From AP-15 sp963712825 (lineage in GTDB: Bacteria > Pseudomonadota > Alphaproteobacteria > ATCC43930 > CGMCC-115725): a stretch of DNA of 64,000 bases. A program made the position numbers and the translations under genes. The notes below the pieces were generated by a model. The model ran no database searches and had not been told where the DNA came from. It saw only the letters and a program-made list of their open reading frames with translations. Where the stretch lies: the NCBI GenBank assembly GCA_963712825.1, contig CAVQJP010000002.1:310001-374000 (forward strand), in the 5' to 3' direction. How positions within the stretch are numbered: position 1 is the first letter of the stretch; every line of letters begins with the position of its first letter. Positions 16,056 to 25,234 of the stretch are shown here, piece by piece.

Positions 16056-18040
16056 ATCCGCCATCGCTTTGGTTGCTCGTCGACCAGCCGAAAATAACGT
16101 CCGCCGGCAAACGGATCACGCAGCCAGGCGCCGTCGCTTGGCGTGACGACCGCCACGTCGCAATCGTAGCGGGTGGCGAGGTCGCGGACGTCGCCGGGCG
16201 ACCCGGCGCCGGCGAAGACCCGGTTGAACAGCGCATCGATATGGTCGATGTCGGCTTCCGGGAGCGGCACAAAGGCGCGCGCCAGGTTCCAGCCGGCATA
16301 GCAGGAGCGGCGGTCGGCGAACAACGCCCAGGAAATGTTGACCGGCCACCGCACGGCGTCGCCGAGAAACAACGGGTTGTTGGCGATGCGCTCGCCCGCT
16401 GTCGTATGGCGCCGCACCGCCGCCCAGAGCTCAGGCGCCGCCGCCAAGCCCGGCGCCGACGGGGTCGAAAGGCCGACGGCGTTATCGGCCATGACCCGCC
16501 AACCGCCGGCGAGTCCCAAGGCCCAAAACACGACCGCCGCCGCCGCCAAAGCCCGCGCCGTCGCGAGCCAGCGGGCGAGGCCGGCCGCCGCAAATACCGT
16601 CAGGACCAGCACACCGGGAAGGACGCCGCGCCAACCGAGGTCGTTGTTCGCGATCGTGCTGGCAAAGAGCCAGGGGACAACAAAGCTCGCGCCGGCGAGC
16701 ATGGCAAACACAATGGCGAGGTTGTTCCGAGCGGGTACCGCGCCCCGTTTGGTCAGCGTGTCAGCGATCCCCCAAACCCCGGCAAAACAGATCGCCGGAA
16801 ACTGGACGGCGAGCAGGATCGTCCAGAAAGCCGGCAGGTCGAGCACCGACCGTAGCGGCGCCGGCACCGCCGGGCCCAGCACCGCGAACGGCCGCAACGC
16901 GATCGGTGCTCCGGCATGCCGCGCCGCGGTCGCCGCGTATTCGTCGCGCAGAAACGGGAACGCGATCAGCACGACCAAAGCGGCCGCGATGACGGCCTTG
17001 AGAATGAGATCGAGCCGGGCCCGGTTGTTTTCGGCGGTCAGCAGCAACGCGAGGCCGATCGACCCTGCCGCCGCGGCAAAGACGACGCCGCCGACCCAGG
17101 CAGAGCTCTCAAACCCGGCGGCGACAAAAAGCGCGAGCAATGGGACCAATGCCCAGCCGCGCGCGCCCGCCAGCCGCGCCAGGGTCAGGACGGCGAGGAC
17201 GACGCAACCGGCCGACGCCAGATGCTGTGGGACCCAGCTCGCCTGAAAAATCCAGCTCTGCGGCCATGGATAGGATGACAATGCCCGGTCGAGAAAATCG
17301 GCGGGCAGCGCCAGCCGAAGGAGCGGCTTCAGCGAGCCGGCGAGGCTGAGGAGCACGACCAGCCATGCGGCAAGGCTGCGTCCGCTGAACCGGACCGCGA
17401 GCCCCATCATCAACGCAAGCGAGGCAAAGGCGGTAAACCAGGTCAGCGCGATGTCGGCTTCCCACCCGCTCGCGCCAAACAGGGCGGCAGGGATCGCGGC
17501 GCTGAAATGCCACAGATAGTAATAGACGAGCCGTGGGCCGCTCTCGGCGAAGAACGGGTTGCCCGGCGGCAGCCCGAGCCGGACGATGTCGTCGATGATC
17601 GCCACTTTCGAGTGGTCGAACATCGCCTCGCTGAGCACGACCCCGCCGTCGCGAAATTTCGGCCACACCGCCAGCGCCGGCACGATGGCGACAACGGCCG
17701 CGGCACCAAAGGCCCAGACCGAAACACCGGCGCCGTCCTCCGGCGCGGGTCTGCGCCGCCGGCGCAGCGACACCGCCAGCCCGCCGAGAACCGCCGCGCC
17801 GAACAGCAGCGCCACGGTCGAGCGGGTAAACCCGGCCCAGGACAGGATCGGCAGCGCCAGCGTGTTGAAAACCGCCCAGCCGATCATCGGCGCCAATGCC
17901 GGGGCGAGCGGCCCCGGCGCCAGCAGCCGGCGCGCTACCGGCAAGCCGACGCAGACGGCGAGCAGCAATGCCGCAGCGGCGCAGAGGAAGACGTTGAGAA
18001 ACGACGGCATGCCGACCGAGAAAGCCTCGCGAAGCCCCAC
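16019..18040 (-). CDS. Large polytopic membrane protein of unknown function
   Basis: A 673-aa protein with about a dozen hydrophobic segments, starting MGLREAFSVGMPSFLNVFLC and continuing with ALLLAVCVGLPVARRLL and LALPILSWAGFT. A long lumenal-type loop contains MFDHSKVAIIDDIVRLGLPP and ESGPRLVYYYLWHFSAA, reminiscent of GT-C type polyprenyl-phosphate-dependent glycosyltransferases, where acidic residues in the first loops are catalytic. The C-terminal soluble part is about 150 aa. It faces the glycosyltransferase gene and could use its lipid-linked sugar; that link is inferred from position only. Confidence 0.75.
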   Translation of the reverse strand: MGLREAFSVGMPSFLNVFLCAAAALLLAVCVGLPVARRLLAPGPLAPALAPMIGWAVFNTLALPILSWAGFTRSTVALLFGAAVLGGLAVSLRRRRRPAPEDGAGVSVWAFGAAAVVAIVPALAVWPKFRDGGVVLSEAMFDHSKVAIIDDIVRLGLPPGNPFFAESGPRLVYYYLWHFSAAIPAALFGASGWEADIALTWFTAFASLALMMGLAVRFSGRSLAAWLVVLLSLAGSLKPLLRLALPADFLDRALSSYPWPQSWIFQASWVPQHLASAGCVVLAVLTLARLAGARGWALVPLLALFVAAGFESSAWVGGVVFAAAAGSIGLALLLTAENNRARLDLILKAVIAAALVVLIAFPFLRDEYAATAARHAGAPIALRPFAVLGPAVPAPLRSVLDLPAFWTILLAVQFPAICFAGVWGIADTLTKRGAVPARNNLAIVFAMLAGASFVVPWLFASTIANNDLGWRGVLPGVLVLTVFAAAGLARWLATARALAAAAVVFWALGLAGGWRVMADNAVGLSTPSAPGLAAAPELWAAVRRHTTAGERIANNPLFLGDAVRWPVNISWALFADRRSCYAGWNLARAFVPLPEADIDHIDALFNRVFAGAGSPGDVRDLATRYDCDVAVVTPSDGAWLRDPFAGGRYFRLVDEQPKRWRIYRIADGDRDRR

Positions 18041-18228
18041 GATGTAGTTTATCGGTTCCCCTCTACATCGTGCGAGCCGCCGCCTGTCCTGCGGTGATCG
18101 ATCGCGTTCTCGCCACGGCTTGGCGAGCCCGGCTTCGTGTGAGGCGGCTCACAGCGTCTCCGCGCCGATCGGCTATCGTGCGAATAGCTTCGGCGCTGCG
18201 CCCGAAGCGCGCGAAGGTGGTGAGGGCC

Positions 18229-20355
18229 ATGTCGATCAGCGCCGACATTCTCGATCGCCGCACCACCGGATTTGTGCTGTGGTGTCCGCGCCCGCAGAAC
18301 GCGCCGCCGCAGCTTATCGTCGGGCGGCTTGTTCCCGGCAACCCGCCGACGGTCGTGGAGGTGCGTCGGATCGCCCTCGCCCCGGTGCCGGAAGCGGCGG
18401 GGTTGTTCGCGGTCGCTGCCGCGGCATGCGGGCTCGCCGACGGCACGGTTTATCATTACTGGTTCGAGGTCGACGACAGCCGGTCCTCGCAGCAGCCGCC
18501 GGCGCGCATGGCGGTGACCGACCCGTTCGCCACCTGCGTCGACTGGCGGGTCTTTCCGCCGGGCGCGACCGCGAACAGCCAGCCGGCGGCGGTAATCCGC
18601 GCTATCGGCCAGGGCGGGCTCGCCGATTCCGACCCGGGCGGCGAGGCGGCGGTGTTCGCGACCCCCGACGCGCCGAACGCGCTTTCGCCGAACAACCAGC
18701 TCGTCATCTACGAATTGCCGACGGCCTGGGCGTTGAGCCGCTCGCTGAACGAGCCTGAGCGCGCCACGGCGACATTCCTCGACGCGACCGCGCTTGTCGA
18801 CGAGCGCGTCGGCGGCGCCAACTTCGCCGACTTGTCGCTCTTGGATGTGGGCCAAGCCTATCTCGCGGATCTAGGGATCAACGCGCTCGAATTGCTGCCG
18901 GCGGCCGACAGCTTCTACAAGCGCGAATGGGGTTACGACACCGCGCACTACCTCGCCCCCGATTACGAGCTCGGCTATCCCGAGGGCAATTTGTCGCCGA
19001 CCGCCAACCGCGATCTCTCCCGCCTCGTCGACGCCTGCCACCGCAAGGGCGTGCGGTTTTTGATCGACGCGGTCATGGCCTTCGCCAAGGAGGAACCCTA
19101 CAACCACATCGACGCGCCCGATTTCTGCATCGACGACCCGAACGCCGATTTGAACGACCCCGATGCGCTGAGCTCGGGCCGTTCCGATGGCTCGCGCAGT
19201 CCGCGCAACGGCTTTGGCAGCACGTTGTGGCGCTATGCCAAGCCGATCACGACCTACGACCCGGTCTCCGGCGCGGTTCAGCCGCTCTATCCGGCGCGCC
19301 AGCTGATGCTGACCTATCTGACGCGGTGGATGCGCGACTTTCGCGTCGACGGGGTGCGGATGGACAGCGTCGAGAACGTTGCCAGCTGGGATTTCGTCCA
19401 GTCGTTCAAGAATCTCGGGCGCGAGGCGTGGCGGCAGCGCTGGGCCGATGCCGGGCTCGATCCCACTGCCGGCGCTGATGCGCGGTTTGTCGTCGTCGGC
19501 GAGGAGCTGAGCCTGCCCGCCGGCCTCTTGCGACAGAACCGGCTCGACGGGCTGTGGAACGAGGATTTCCAGGGCCGCGTGCGCGCCGCGATCCTCGGCG
19601 AGAGCACCGGCGGCGACGATTTCGAGACGAGCGTGCAAAAAGCGATCGACTGCCGGCTCGGCGGTGTGTTTACCGACGGGGCGCAGGCCGTCAACTACAT
19701 CACCAAGCACGATGTCGAGGGCTTTCGCCACGAGCGGCTGTTCACAATGCTGCGCGACATGCCGGACGAGCAGATCGAAAAGCGGATCAAGCTCGCTTTT
19801 GTCTGTCTGATGACTGCGGTCGGCATCCCGATGCTGCTGGCCGGCGAGGAATTCGCCGACCAGCACGATTTCTTCGACGTAAACGGCAATGTCACCCAGG
19901 GTGGCGGCAAGCAGGTCGACCCGGTCAATTTCGGCCGGCTGACCGCGGCTGCCAGCGGCGACCGCTTTGGCAACCCCGACGGCTGGTACGCGCCGATGCG
20001 GCGCCGGATCTACACCTATGTGAAGACGCTGACAAAGCTGCGGACGACGGCACCCGCGTTGTCGGTCAACGACACCGATTTCATCTGGTCGGATTTTGGC
20101 GCCGGCAAGCGCGTCATCGCCTGGCGCCGCGGCGGGGCGTCGGCGGTTCCGATAATCGTTCTCGCCAACTTCTCCGACTTCGCTTCGGCGCCCGGCACCG
20201 ACTACGTCGTCCCGACCTGGCCGGGGCCGGCCCCCGCCGGGAAAAAATGGGTCGAAGTCACCCAGGGGCGCGACGTCGACCCGGCCTATGTCGGCCGCGA
20301 GGCGATCTTTGCGTGGGAGGCAAAGGTCTACACCTACGCCGACGCAGCGGATTGA
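18229..20355 (+). CDS. GH13 alpha-amylase-family glycoside hydrolase
   Basis: The frame is open from 18070, but the ATG at 18229 (MSISADILDRRTTGFVLWCP) with upstream GGTGGTGAGGG is preferred, giving 708 aa. An N-terminal beta-sandwich (CBM48/E-set-like, residues ~1-140) precedes the (beta/alpha)8 barrel. GH13 regions: LGINALELLPAADSF, FLIDAVMAFAKEEPYNHID, RVDGVRMDSVENVA (nucleophile Asp in GVRMDS), VVGEELSLP (acid/base Glu) and NYITKHDVEGF (transition-state region). A C-terminal beta domain follows. It probably acts on an alpha-glucan in the cytoplasm, since no signal peptide is seen. Specificity (isoamylase/pullulanase-like or amylase) is not resolved. Confidence 0.85.
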   Translation: MSISADILDRRTTGFVLWCPRPQNAPPQLIVGRLVPGNPPTVVEVRRIALAPVPEAAGLFAVAAAACGLADGTVYHYWFEVDDSRSSQQPPARMAVTDPFATCVDWRVFPPGATANSQPAAVIRAIGQGGLADSDPGGEAAVFATPDAPNALSPNNQLVIYELPTAWALSRSLNEPERATATFLDATALVDERVGGANFADLSLLDVGQAYLADLGINALELLPAADSFYKREWGYDTAHYLAPDYELGYPEGNLSPTANRDLSRLVDACHRKGVRFLIDAVMAFAKEEPYNHIDAPDFCIDDPNADLNDPDALSSGRSDGSRSPRNGFGSTLWRYAKPITTYDPVSGAVQPLYPARQLMLTYLTRWMRDFRVDGVRMDSVENVASWDFVQSFKNLGREAWRQRWADAGLDPTAGADARFVVVGEELSLPAGLLRQNRLDGLWNEDFQGRVRAAILGESTGGDDFETSVQKAIDCRLGGVFTDGAQAVNYITKHDVEGFRHERLFTMLRDMPDEQIEKRIKLAFVCLMTAVGIPMLLAGEEFADQHDFFDVNGNVTQGGGKQVDPVNFGRLTAAASGDRFGNPDGWYAPMRRRIYTYVKTLTKLRTTAPALSVNDTDFIWSDFGAGKRVIAWRRGGASAVPIIVLANFSDFASAPGTDYVVPTWPGPAPAGKKWVEVTQGRDVDPAYVGREAIFAWEAKVYTYADAAD

Positions 20356-20450
20356 CCCGCTCGCAGCGTGAATTTGCGTGATGTCTGGTTGACCGGGCTC
20401 AGGACGCTACACCACAATCAAGGAGTAAGCGCCTTTGAGATGAATGAGCG

Positions 20451-20639
20451 ATGAGCACCTTTTCCATTCTGTTCGCTTCAGCACTTGCGATTGTCGTTTC
20501 CGCGTGTGACGGGCCTGCCGCTTCCGAGCAGGCGGGCTCGCTGCTGTCAGCCGGCAGCACGGCGGATGTCGGTCCACCGCCGCCGCAGGCTAATCCGATG
20601 GCAGTCGTCGTCGGTCCGACCGGGCTGCACACGCGCTAG
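20451..20639 (+). CDS. Small putative lipoprotein
   Basis: A 62-aa frame starting MSTFSILFASALAIVVSACD, a hydrophobic signal with a lipobox-like VVSAC, then a short Ser/Ala/Pro-rich tail ending VVVGPTGLHTR. An AGGAG lies about 30 bp upstream, too far to be its own RBS. It converges on the crotonase gene with a four-base overlap. It is short and not recognised, so it could be chance, but the lipobox is suggestive. Confidence 0.4.
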   Translation: MSTFSILFASALAIVVSACDGPAASEQAGSLLSAGSTADVGPPPPQANPMAVVVGPTGLHTR

Positions 20640-21412
20640 TCGCCGGCCGGCGCCTCCGGCTTTTCGATCAGCGCCAGACTTTCCATCGCCAGCCCGTAGC
20701 CCAGCAGCTCGTGCATCTGGCGGCGCAGGTATTCGGTGAACAGAAGTCGCGTATAGCGCAGCAGCAGGGTCGGCTTTTGGGTCAGGTCCTCGGCCAATTC
20801 CCAGGCGCGCGCCAGCAATTTGTCGGGCGCGAGCACCTCGGCGACCAGCCCCAGCCGCAATGCCTCGGCGGCGTCGAGCGTCTGCCCGGTCATCAGGAAG
20901 TAGCGCCCGCGGTTCATGCCCAGCAGCAACGGGTAGACGATGTGCATGCCGTCGCCCGGCACCACGTCCGACGTGAAATGCGCCGAATCCTGAAACTGCG
21001 CGGTGTCGGCGGCGAGCACGATGTCGGACAGCAGCGGGATCTCGGAATGGCGCCAGGCCGGACCGTTGATCGCGGCGATGACCGGGATTTCGATGTTCAG
21101 CAGATTCATCAGCAGATGCCGGCCCTCCCAATGAATGCGGTCGATGCGCTCGATCGACGGCCGCGACGGAAAGGACGAGGTGCCGGGGGTCGCGCGCGGC
21201 CCGGAGAACTCAGCCCCGGCGCCGGTCAGGATCACGACCCGGTTGTCGCGGTCGGCGCCGATGTCGTGAAACAGCTCGGGCAGTTCGCCATGCGGCAGAA
21301 ACCCCCAGCGCAGGGACCGCCCCTCGGTGTGCAATGTGACCTGCAGGATGCCGTTGCGGCGCTCGATCCGGGCGCTCTGGTATTTGCTTTCGTAATCCGT
21401 CAACACGCTCAT
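20636..21412 (-). CDS. Enoyl-CoA hydratase/isomerase (crotonase) family protein
   Basis: A 258-aa protein with a strong RBS (GGAGGAAAAG) before its ATG. It shows the crotonase fold order: NGILQVTLHTEGRSLRWG, NRVVILTGAGAEFSG, LLNIEIPVIAAINGPAWRHS with the oxyanion-hole region, SDIVLAADTAQFQDSAHF, and LMTGQTLDAAEALRLGLVAE. The family hydrates, isomerises or hydrolyses acyl-CoAs. The usual hydratase Glu pair is not obvious, so the reaction is open. The gene stands alone, with the VOC gene divergent at 21577. Confidence 0.85.
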   Translation of the reverse strand: MSVLTDYESKYQSARIERRNGILQVTLHTEGRSLRWGFLPHGELPELFHDIGADRDNRVVILTGAGAEFSGPRATPGTSSFPSRPSIERIDRIHWEGRHLLMNLLNIEIPVIAAINGPAWRHSEIPLLSDIVLAADTAQFQDSAHFTSDVVPGDGMHIVYPLLLGMNRGRYFLMTGQTLDAAEALRLGLVAEVLAPDKLLARAWELAEDLTQKPTLLLRYTRLLFTEYLRRQMHELLGYGLAMESLALIEKPEAPAGD

Positions 21413-21576
21413 CTTTTCCTCCCGACTGAACGGAGATCGAGGCTAGCGCATCACCCGGCCGGCGCGCGAGGCTGGCCAATGAAATTCAGTGGTCCGCTCT
21501 TGACGGTCGCTCGGCGGAACGCCTAAACAGCGCGCTCTGCGCTGTCGACAAGCGCAGGAATTTAGGGAGATGGCGA

Positions 21577-22056
21577 ATGGCTCGCATCAGGCATATCGCG
21601 CTCGTGACCGACGATCCCGCAAAGACCGCAGAATTCTACAAGCAGCATTTCGGCCTGACCGAGCTGTATCGCCGTCCCGGCGACAGCGGCGAAAAGGGTG
21701 TCTGGCTCAGCGACGGCTATATTTATTTCGCGGTGTTGAAGCACGGCGAGCCGGGCGCTCCCAAGCTCGGCCCGGGACAAACCTCGGACATTCGCGGGAT
21801 TCATCACATCGGATTTTACGTCGACGACGAGCAGGAAACAGCCAAGGGTTTGGAAGCGGCGAACTTCTCGCCGGTCCCGATCCCGAAAACGGAACGGGCC
21901 GAGACGACCCCGATGGGCGACGCGGTCAATTTGAAGTATCTCGGTCCTGACGAGGTGCAGCTCGACATTCGCAGCCGCGGCTGGAATGAGGCGATCAGCT
22001 TTGCGATGCAGCGCTATGAGCTGACCCCGGCCAAAGAAAAAGAAGACGCAGAGTAG
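21577..22056 (+). CDS. VOC-family (glyoxalase/bleomycin resistance-like) protein
   Basis: A 159-aa protein with two beta-alpha-beta-beta-beta modules: RIRHIALVTDDPAKTAEFYK at the start and IRGIHHIGFYVDDEQETAKG in the middle. The His and Glu positions needed for a divalent metal in this superfamily appear present (HIALV, HHIGF). Members include glyoxalase I, extradiol dioxygenases and epimerases; nothing narrows the reaction here. RBS GGGAGA precedes the ATG. A rho-independent terminator follows at 22123. Confidence 0.85.
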   Translation: MARIRHIALVTDDPAKTAEFYKQHFGLTELYRRPGDSGEKGVWLSDGYIYFAVLKHGEPGAPKLGPGQTSDIRGIHHIGFYVDDEQETAKGLEAANFSPVPIPKTERAETTPMGDAVNLKYLGPDEVQLDIRSRGWNEAISFAMQRYELTPAKEKEDAE

Positions 22057-22122
22057 GCTGGCCCGCCCGGGTCGAGCGGGATCGCCTTCGACCGATCGGA
22101 ACGAGGGCGCCGTGTTTACGAC

Positions 22123-22157
22123 GGCGGCCGGGTTGCCCCGGCCGCCCTCGCTTTTTG
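22123..22157 (+). terminator. Intrinsic terminator after the VOC gene
   Basis: A 10-bp stem GGCGGCCGGG / CCCGGCCGCC with a TTGC loop, followed after four bases by a T-run (CTTTTTGTCTTTG). It lies 67 bp past the VOC stop codon and before the convergent NIPSNAP gene. Confidence 0.7.
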
Positions 22158-22185
22158 TCTTTGTCTCGTCGCCTTTGTTGGCCGG

Positions 22186-22815
22186 TCAGCGCACCGGCGA
22201 GAAGGCCGCGGGGATCAGCAGCTTGTTTTCCTGCCGAACCGGCCGCACCCCGGCTTGCGGCGGCCATGCGCCGCCGGGCTTGCGCGACTCTTCGCGCACG
22301 CGGGCGCGCTCGTTCAGATCCTTGTACACCCAGATGTGGGTGAATTTGTTGAGCGAGCCGAGTTCGTTCGTCCAGCACGCCGCCAACGGCGAAAACCGCT
22401 CGCGCGCCTCGATCGCCTTGGCCCACGCATCGAGCACCTTCGGGATGTCGCCCGGAGCGTAGGTGTAGGTGCGCATCTCGTAGACGTTGCCGGTGCCGTA
22501 GTCGCGGCTGCCGAGCGGCCGCATAAACGGCGCCGGGTTCACGATCTCGGCTTCCTGCGCCGCGATCAGGTCGCCGCCGCCTGGCATCGCATTGCGAGCG
22601 GCGTCTTGCGCCATTGCCGCGCGCACTCTCGTTCGATGCTGCAGGTCGTCATAGGGATAGACGTGGACGACCTGGTTGAGCGGGCCGAACTCGGTATGCC
22701 AGAACGCGCCCAGCTTCGAGTGCTTCTCGCGCAACGGCAGGCGCTTCTCGTAGCGTTCTTCAAATTCGGCGACGGATCCGGGGCGAAGCGTATAGGTACG
22801 GACTTCATAGATCAT
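22186..22815 (-). CDS. NIPSNAP-family protein, two tandem domains
   Basis: A 209-aa protein from the ATG at 22815, supported by GGAGG just upstream; the frame extends to 22884 without a better start. The first NIPSNAP domain (residues 1-~100) begins MIYEVRTYTLRPGSVAEFEE and has LGAFWHTEFGPLNQVVHVYP. The second (~105-205) begins VYEMRTYTYAPGDIPKVLDA and has LAACWTNELGSLNKFTHIWV. These ferredoxin-like dimeric barrels are of mostly unknown function; some are linked to catabolic enzymes. Confidence 0.87.
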   Translation of the reverse strand: MIYEVRTYTLRPGSVAEFEERYEKRLPLREKHSKLGAFWHTEFGPLNQVVHVYPYDDLQHRTRVRAAMAQDAARNAMPGGGDLIAAQEAEIVNPAPFMRPLGSRDYGTGNVYEMRTYTYAPGDIPKVLDAWAKAIEARERFSPLAACWTNELGSLNKFTHIWVYKDLNERARVREESRKPGGAWPPQAGVRPVRQENKLLIPAAFSPVR

Positions 22816-22976
22816 CGCGCATCCTCCGGCAGACGGGTTGGTGTGTTGAGGTGTCGTGCGCAGCGAAACGATTGCGCCCCCCACCTATATCACCGGCCCA
22901 CCTGCGTCCGCCATGACTACGAGGCTGATCCGGCGCTCGGACGACACACGCGGCCGCCCGGACGCGGCGGCCGCCT

Positions 22977-24305
22977 TCAGTAGCCGAGGTTCTGGAAGCT
23001 CTGCGGCGCCGGGCTGACGACGACGTTGCCTTGCGGCTCGACTTCGAGCACGGCGAGACCGCGCTGGACGAGGCCGTCCGGCGTGAACCGAAAGAGGCCG
23101 TCGACGCCGATGAACCCGTTCGGGTTCAGGATCGCCTGGCGCGAAAAGGGCGGGCCGCTGTTGCCGCTCGCCAACGCCGCGGCAAGGGCGGCGGCATCGT
23201 AGCCGAGCGAGGCCAGGCGCGGCGGCTCGCTGCCGTAGGTGGCGCGGTAGCGCCGCTCAAAATCGCGCCGCGCATCGGGCGGCGAGGCGGCGAACCAGCC
23301 GCCGTCGAGCGTCGGCTCGTTGCCGATGTCGGGCACATCCCACAAGCCGCTGCCGAGGAGCCGCGTCGCCTTGCTGTCGAGCCCGGCCGAAGCCAGCTTG
23401 CGCGCGACCTGCTTTAGCTGGTCGCCTCCCTCCGGGAGCAGCAGCGCATCGAAGCTCGGCACCGCCGGCGCCGGCGGCGCGGCCGTCTGGCCCGGGGCTT
23501 CGGATCCCGGCGGCGACCCCGACGGCGGTCCGGGCGGCTGCTGTCCCGGTGGGGGCGGCGCCGAGCCCGCAGGCAGCAGATCCGCGATCGCGGTAGAGGT
23601 GTCGCCGGCGCGCGGGTCGAAAAACTCGACCTTGGTCACGGTGCCGCCGGTCGAAGCGGCGGTGTCGCGCAGCGCGTCGGTCATCAGATGCCCGTAGGGG
23701 GTGTTCGGCGCCAATGCCGCAAATCGGGCGATCCCGCGCTGGCGGGCATAGGCAACCTCGCGCACCACCTCCTGGCGCGGCAGAAAGCCGATCAGATAGG
23801 TGTTGCCGCCGGCGAGGTCGGTCACTGTCGAAAAGGCGATGACGTTGACATGGGCGTTGGCGGCGATCGGCTTTACCGCCTCGACCTCGCCCGCCAGCAG
23901 CGGCCCCAGGATCAGCGCCACGCCGTCGCCGACTGCCGAGCGCGCTGCCTCGGCAGCACCCGCGGGGGTCCCCTTGGTGTCGCGCGGCACCAGGGTCAGC
24001 TGGTCATTCCCCATTTCGAACAGCGCCATCTGCGCCGCGTCGAGGATCGCCGTGCCGAGCCCGGCATTGGGCCCGGAAAGCGGCACCAGGATCGCGATCT
24101 TGGCCGGTCCCGACGGGGCGGCCGCCGGCGGCGCAGTCGATTGCTGCGGCGGCGGTGGGGGCGGGAGCGCGCCATAGGGCGGTTGCGGACCGGCGAGCGG
24201 CGCCGGTACCATGGGCGGCGGCTCGCAGCCGACGAGGGAAGCGAGCGCGGTGAGGACGACCAAAAGTGAGGCGAACCGGGGGTAGCGCCAGCGCGGCAAA
24301 ACCAA
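22977..24305 (-). CDS. LpoA/LppC-like penicillin-binding-protein activator (periplasmic-binding fold)
   Basis: A 442-aa lipoprotein whose frame opens with TTG at 24305. A signal with a lipobox (LTALASLVGCEPPP) is followed by a Pro-rich linker and a Leu/Ile/Val-binding-protein fold: AKIAILVPLSGPNAGLGTAI, LILGPLLAGEVEAVKPIAAN, RFAALAPNTPYGHLMTDALR. A low-complexity Pro/Gly insert occurs near residue 255. Genes of this type next to rsmI and yraN correspond to LpoA/YraM, which stimulates a class A penicillin-binding protein. Here it is divergent from rsmI, and the possible start regions of the two overlap. Confidence 0.82.
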   Translation of the reverse strand: MVLPRWRYPRFASLLVVLTALASLVGCEPPPMVPAPLAGPQPPYGALPPPPPPQQSTAPPAAAPSGPAKIAILVPLSGPNAGLGTAILDAAQMALFEMGNDQLTLVPRDTKGTPAGAAEAARSAVGDGVALILGPLLAGEVEAVKPIAANAHVNVIAFSTVTDLAGGNTYLIGFLPRQEVVREVAYARQRGIARFAALAPNTPYGHLMTDALRDTAASTGGTVTKVEFFDPRAGDTSTAIADLLPAGSAPPPPGQQPPGPPSGSPPGSEAPGQTAAPPAPAVPSFDALLLPEGGDQLKQVARKLASAGLDSKATRLLGSGLWDVPDIGNEPTLDGGWFAASPPDARRDFERRYRATYGSEPPRLASLGYDAAALAAALASGNSGPPFSRQAILNPNGFIGVDGLFRFTPDGLVQRGLAVLEVEPQGNVVVSPAPQSFQNLGY

Positions 24306-24367
24306 CCTCGAGCGACAATGGCGGGGGGCGCGAGCCTAGCGATGCCGAGGGGCCGCGTAAACCCGAG

Positions 24368-25234
24368 GTGGTCGAATTGCCGGCGGCGAGCGCTGTGCCG
24401 GCCCCCGGTCTGCATCTGGTGACGACGCCGATCGGCAACCTTGGCGATGTCAGCCTGCGGGCGCTCGCGGTGCTGCGCGGCGTCGACCGCATCTGGTGCG
24501 AGGACACGCGGGTGACGGCACGGCTGCTCGCCCGCTACGGCATAAAGCAGCCGCTGGCACCCTACCATGACCACAATGCCGAGACCGCGCGACCGGCGAT
24601 CCTCGCGGCATTGCGGCGCGGGGAGCGGGTGGCATTGGTCAGCGACGCCGGAACGCCGCTTCTCTGCGATCCCGGCTACAAGCTGGTGCGCGCGGCAATT
24701 GCCGAGGACCTGCCGGTCACCGCAGCACCCGGCGCCTCGGCGGCGCTGACGGCGCTGACCCTGTCGGGATTGCCGCCCGACCGGTTTCTGTTCGCCGGGT
24801 TTCTGCCGCGGCAGCGCTCGGGCCGGCGTCAGGCGCTCGCCGGGTGGGCGGCGCTGGAGGCGACGCTGATCTTTTACGAGGCCCCGCCGCGGCTCGCCGC
24901 CGCCCTCGCCGACATGGCCGAAATCCTGGGTCCGCGCCCGGCCGCGGTGGCCCGCGAGCTGACCAAATTGCATGAGGAGGTGCGGCGCGGCTCGCTTGTC
25001 GAGCTCGCCGACCATTATCATGCCAGTGGTCCGCCGCGCGGCGAGACGGTGGTCGTGGTCGGCCCGGCGGCGCCGGCGGAGCCGCCGGCCGACAGCGAGG
25101 TCGAAGAGCGGCTGCGTGCCGCGGTCGCGGCGTTCGGGGTCCGGGACGCCGCGGCAAAGCTCGCCGCCGAAACCGGGTTGCCGCGCACCGCGCTCTATCG
25201 CCGTGCGTTGGCGATCCGCGAGGAAAGCCGATGA
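24368..25234 (+). CDS. rsmI: 16S rRNA (cytidine(1402)-2'-O)-methyltransferase
   Basis: The frame is open from a GTG at 24266, which would overlap the divergent LpoA-like start; the GTG at 24368 gives 288 aa and matches the family's usual length. The tetrapyrrole-methylase fold is clear: LHLVTTPIGNLGDVSLRALA, CEDTRVTARLLARYGI, RVALVSDAGTPLLCDPGYKL, ALTLSGLPPDRFLFAGFLPR and FYEAPPRLAAALADM. RsmI methylates C1402 in the 30S decoding centre. It is followed by yraN with an ATGA overlap. Confidence 0.9.
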   Translation: MVELPAASAVPAPGLHLVTTPIGNLGDVSLRALAVLRGVDRIWCEDTRVTARLLARYGIKQPLAPYHDHNAETARPAILAALRRGERVALVSDAGTPLLCDPGYKLVRAAIAEDLPVTAAPGASAALTALTLSGLPPDRFLFAGFLPRQRSGRRQALAGWAALEATLIFYEAPPRLAAALADMAEILGPRPAAVARELTKLHEEVRRGSLVELADHYHASGPPRGETVVVVGPAAPAEPPADSEVEERLRAAVAAFGVRDAAAKLAAETGLPRTALYRRALAIREESR

